From positions 1-9,072 of the forward strand of contig JBEVMS010000184.1 in the NCBI GenBank assembly GCA_040508515.1: DNA of 9,072 nucleotides. The letters are read 5' to 3'. The notes under the pieces are model-generated. The model was not told the origin of the DNA. It did no database searches and was given only the letters and a program-made list of their open reading frames with translations. How positions within the stretch are numbered: the stretch's first letter is position 1; the number at the start of each line of letters is the position of its first letter. A program made the position numbers and the translations under genes. Shown here one piece after another: positions 6,313 through 9,072 of the stretch. Source of the stretch: JBEVMS01 sp040508515 (GTDB lineage: Bacteria > Pseudomonadota > Gammaproteobacteria > Xanthomonadales > Rhodanobacteraceae).

Positions 6313-6385
6313 GGTCTGTGTTGCGGTCCATCTCAGTACTGCGGGCGCTAGGCGCCTTTCTACATTTGTCTGGAGTGTTTCGCCG

Positions 6386-9046
6386 ATGCGCCTACGCCGC
6401 CGCTTGCTTGCCGTCCTTTTGCTTGCCGCCAGCGCCGCGGCGCCGGCCGCGTTCGCCGCCGATGGCGAGGTGCTCAAGGCCACCTTGGATAACGGCTTGC
6501 GGGTGGTGATCGTGCCCAACAAGCTGGCCCCGGTGGTGACCACCGAGATCAATTACCTGGTCGGCTCCGATCAAACGCCGGCAGGTTTTCCCGGCAGCGC
6601 GCATGCGCTGGAGCACATGGCGTTTCGCGGCAGCCAGGGCCTGGACAAGGACCAGCTCTCGGCGCTGGCGGCCAGCATGGGCGGCAATTTCAACGCCGAC
6701 ACCCAGCAGTCGGTGACCCAGTATTTTTTCACTGTGCCCAAGGAAGACCTGGCGCTGGCGCTGCACATCGAGTCGCTGCGCATGCGCGGACTCGATCTGA
6801 AGCAGGACGAGTGGACCAAGGAGCGCGGCGCGATCGAGCAGGAAGTGGCGCGCGACCTGTCCAATCCACAGTACAAGTTCTATGCGCAACTGCTGGCGGC
6901 GCTGTTCAAGGGCACGCCCTACGCGCACGACGCGCTGGGCACGCGCCCTTCGTTCGACAAGACCACCGCGGCCGATCTGAAAAGCTTCTACGACCGCTGG
7001 TACGCGCCCAACAACGCGGTGCTGGTGATCGCCGGCGATGTCGATCCGGCGGCGGCGCTGGCCCAGGTCAAGACGCTGTTCGGGGCGATCCCCCGGCAGG
7101 CGTTGCCGGCGCGTCCGACGTTCGATTTTCAGACCGTCAACGCGCAAACCCTGCAATTGCCCACCGACAGTCCGTTTGGCCTGGCGATCATGGCCTGGCG
7201 TCTGCCCGGCTATACCGACAAGGACCACGCCGCGGCGGAGATTCTGATCGACGCGCTGGGTAGTCAGCGCGGGGATCTGTACGGCTTGGTGCCCCAGGGC
7301 AAGGCGCTGTACGCCGGCTTCGAGGGCAATATGCTGCCGCACGCCGGCATCGGCTTCGCGGTGGGCGCCTATCACAAGGGCGGCGATCCCAAGGCATTGT
7401 TGGATGCGATGCAGGCCAGCCTCGGTGCAACGCTGAAGCAGGGCGTGCCGGCGGCGCTGGTCGAGGCGGCCAAGCGGCAGGAAATCGCCCAACTGGAATT
7501 TCAGAAAAACTCGATCAGCGGGTTGGCCAATGCCTGGTCCGACGCGTTGGCCGTGCAGGGCCTGCAGTCGCCGGACGATCTGATCGCGCAGTTCGCCGCG
7601 GTGACGCCTGCCGACGTCGATCGTCTGGTGCGCCAGTTGTTGCAGCCGGGCCGAGCGATTACCGCCGTGCTCGATCCGCAAAGCTCCGGCAAGGCGGTCG
7701 CCAGCAAGGGCTACGGTGGCGCCGAGTCGTTCGCCAGCACGCCGGACAAACCGGTGACGCTGCCGGCCTGGGCCAGTCAGGGGCTGACCCAGCTCGTCCA
7801 GCCCAGCTGGAACGTGCATCCCAGCGTCAGCGTGCTGCCCAACGGGCTGCGTCTGATCGTGCAGCCGGAAAACGTCAGCGACACCGTGGGCATCTACGGC
7901 CAGGTGCGCAGCCAGCCGCTGTTGCAGACCCCGGCGGGTCAAGAGGGCGTCGGCAGGGTGCTGGATGGTCTTTACGACTACGGCACCACGTCGCTGGACC
8001 GGCTGGCGTTTTTGAGTGCCGGCGATGCGATCAGTGCGCAAATTGCCGCTGGCACCGCGTTCCGTGCCACCGTGCCGGCGGCGCAGTTCGAACGCGCGGT
8101 GCAACTGTTGGCCGATGACGAGCTGCATCCGGCGTTGCCGGCGCAGGCCTTCCAGGTGGTGCAGACGCAGCAAGCGCAGACGCAGGCCGGCGTGCTGCAG
8201 TCGCCGGACTATCTGTTCGGTCGCGCGCTCGATCAGGCGCTGGTACCCAGCGGCGACCCCAGCCTGCGCCAGACCACCCCGCAAAGCCTGTCCCGCCTGA
8301 GTCTGGCCCAGGTGCAGGCCTATCACGCGCAAACCATCCGGCCGGACCTGACCACCATCGTGGTGATCGGCAAGATCACCCCCGCGCAGGCGCAAGCGGT
8401 GATCGGCAAATACTTCGGCGACTGGCACGCCCAGGGCGCCAAGCCCGCATTGCAACTGGCTCCGGTGCCGGCCAACGCGCCGGCCACCTTCACCGTGCCC
8501 GACCAGACCAGCGTGCAGGATCAGGTCACCCTGGTGCAGAACGTCGGCGTCGACTTGAAGCATCCGGACCACTACGCGCTCAATCTGGGCAATCAGATTC
8601 TCAGCGGCGGACTGTACGCCTCGCGCCTGATGGCCGATCTGCGCGAGAAGGCGGGACTGGTCTACGGCGTGGATTCGCAATTCGACTTCGGCGATACCCG
8701 CAGCCAGTTCGCGGTGACCTACGGCGCCGACCCGGACAAGGTGGCGCAGGCGCGCCAACTGGTGATTCGCGATCTCAAGCAAATGCAGACCGCGCCCGTC
8801 ACTCAGGCCGAGCTGGACCGCGCCAAGGGCACCATGCTGCGTCAATTCGCGCTGGGCCAGGCCAGCACCGAGGCGATCGCCGACGAGCTGCTCTACCTGG
8901 ATCAGCATCAACTGCCACTGGACCAGCCGTTATTGACCGCGCAGCACTACCTGGCGTTGACCCCGGCGCAGGTGCAGAGCGCGTTCCAGCACTGGCTGCG
9001 CCCGGATGGCCTGGTCGAAGGGATCAAGGGTCCGGCGCCCAAGTAA
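6386..9046 (+). CDS. Secreted M16 family (pitrilysin/PqqL-type) zinc protease
   Basis: The 886-residue product is a two-half M16 metalloprotease that cleaves peptides inside a closed chamber. A signal peptide is clear: RLRRR, then a Leu/Ala-rich core and AFA before A25-D, so cleavage after residue 24 would place it in the periplasm. The N-terminal half holds the inverted zinc site H73-A-L-E76-H77 and KERGAIEQEV with E146 and the third ligand E153. The second half starts near 480 (LPNGLRLIVQP, N486) and has lost HxxEH, reading QEGVGRVL at 519-526. It keeps the substrate-binding pair R753/Y760 (LREKAGLVYG), spaced as in pitrilysin-type enzymes. This is the expected arrangement of one active and one inactive half. 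The frame is open 83 codons further upstream, but ATG 6386 begins the signal peptide and has GGAG at 6372-6375. No partner gene is visible in the window, and the physiological substrate is unknown. Confidence 0.93.
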   Translation: MRLRRRLLAVLLLAASAAAPAAFAADGEVLKATLDNGLRVVIVPNKLAPVVTTEINYLVGSDQTPAGFPGSAHALEHMAFRGSQGLDKDQLSALAASMGGNFNADTQQSVTQYFFTVPKEDLALALHIESLRMRGLDLKQDEWTKERGAIEQEVARDLSNPQYKFYAQLLAALFKGTPYAHDALGTRPSFDKTTAADLKSFYDRWYAPNNAVLVIAGDVDPAAALAQVKTLFGAIPRQALPARPTFDFQTVNAQTLQLPTDSPFGLAIMAWRLPGYTDKDHAAAEILIDALGSQRGDLYGLVPQGKALYAGFEGNMLPHAGIGFAVGAYHKGGDPKALLDAMQASLGATLKQGVPAALVEAAKRQEIAQLEFQKNSISGLANAWSDALAVQGLQSPDDLIAQFAAVTPADVDRLVRQLLQPGRAITAVLDPQSSGKAVASKGYGGAESFASTPDKPVTLPAWASQGLTQLVQPSWNVHPSVSVLPNGLRLIVQPENVSDTVGIYGQVRSQPLLQTPAGQEGVGRVLDGLYDYGTTSLDRLAFLSAGDAISAQIAAGTAFRATVPAAQFERAVQLLADDELHPALPAQAFQVVQTQQAQTQAGVLQSPDYLFGRALDQALVPSGDPSLRQTTPQSLSRLSLAQVQAYHAQTIRPDLTTIVVIGKITPAQAQAVIGKYFGDWHAQGAKPALQLAPVPANAPATFTVPDQTSVQDQVTLVQNVGVDLKHPDHYALNLGNQILSGGLYASRLMADLREKAGLVYGVDSQFDFGDTRSQFAVTYGADPDKVAQARQLVIRDLKQMQTAPVTQAELDRAKGTMLRQFALGQASTEAIADELLYLDQHQLPLDQPLLTAQHYLALTPAQVQSAFQHWLRPDGLVEGIKGPAPK

Positions 9047-9072
9047 GCCGTGGCCGCTGCGGACCGTCGCAT

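Noticed and set aside
6137..6385. N-terminal extension of the M16 protease
   Set aside because: It would bury the signal peptide 83 residues inside the protein and covers a terminator-like hairpin. The ATG at 6386 has its own ribosome site.
5233..6552. A 439-codon antisense open frame over the FNT gene and its 3' flank
   Set aside because: Its product is low-complexity and His/Arg-rich, while the sense frame has clear FNT signatures.
6392..8911. An 839-codon open frame antisense to the M16 protease gene
   Set aside because: It mirrors the G/C third-base bias of the sense gene, has His/Arg/Gln/Gly-rich composition and no recognisable motif. The sense frame has a signal peptide and a full catalytic site.

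Overview
The window is GC-rich throughout its coding parts and carries ordinary chromosomal genes. The protein sequences, the strong G/C third-codon bias and the gene types point to a gammaproteobacterium of the Xanthomonadaceae (Xanthomonas-like). This is recognised from the proteins by eye, not from a database search. No tRNA, rRNA, insertion sequence, phage gene or CRISPR array is visible.

Layout. Positions 1-303 hold the 3' end of a DUF2076-type gene. It converges on a small minus-strand DUF465/YdcH-like gene (354-569), and a long hairpin lies at the junction. A short divergent promoter region follows, then ttcA (tRNA 2-thiocytidine synthetase, 678-1547). tyrB-like aromatic aminotransferase (1586-2788) starts 38 bases after ttcA and may share its transcript. 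A 364-base gap with several hairpins leads to rdgC (3153-4070), and then to a YgjP/DUF45-type zinc metallopeptidase (4181-4951). A relatively AT-rich 305-base gap with a consensus -10 hexamer precedes a formate/nitrite-family channel gene (5257-6093). A terminator-like hairpin follows, then a secreted two-domain M16 (pitrilysin-type) zinc protease (6386-9046). The last 26 bases hold nothing I can assign.

The genes do not form one pathway. They cover tRNA modification, amino-acid transamination, a DNA-binding recombination factor, two unrelated zinc peptidases and an anion channel. Apart from the possible ttcA-tyrB pair, each appears to be its own transcription unit.

I did not find a convincing new biological system. 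The points most worth a second look are the hairpin shared by the convergent genes at 323-360, the hairpin-rich gap before rdgC, the AT-rich leader of the channel gene with fragments of coding-like sequence, and the altered WGS(C) motif in the YgjP-like peptidase.
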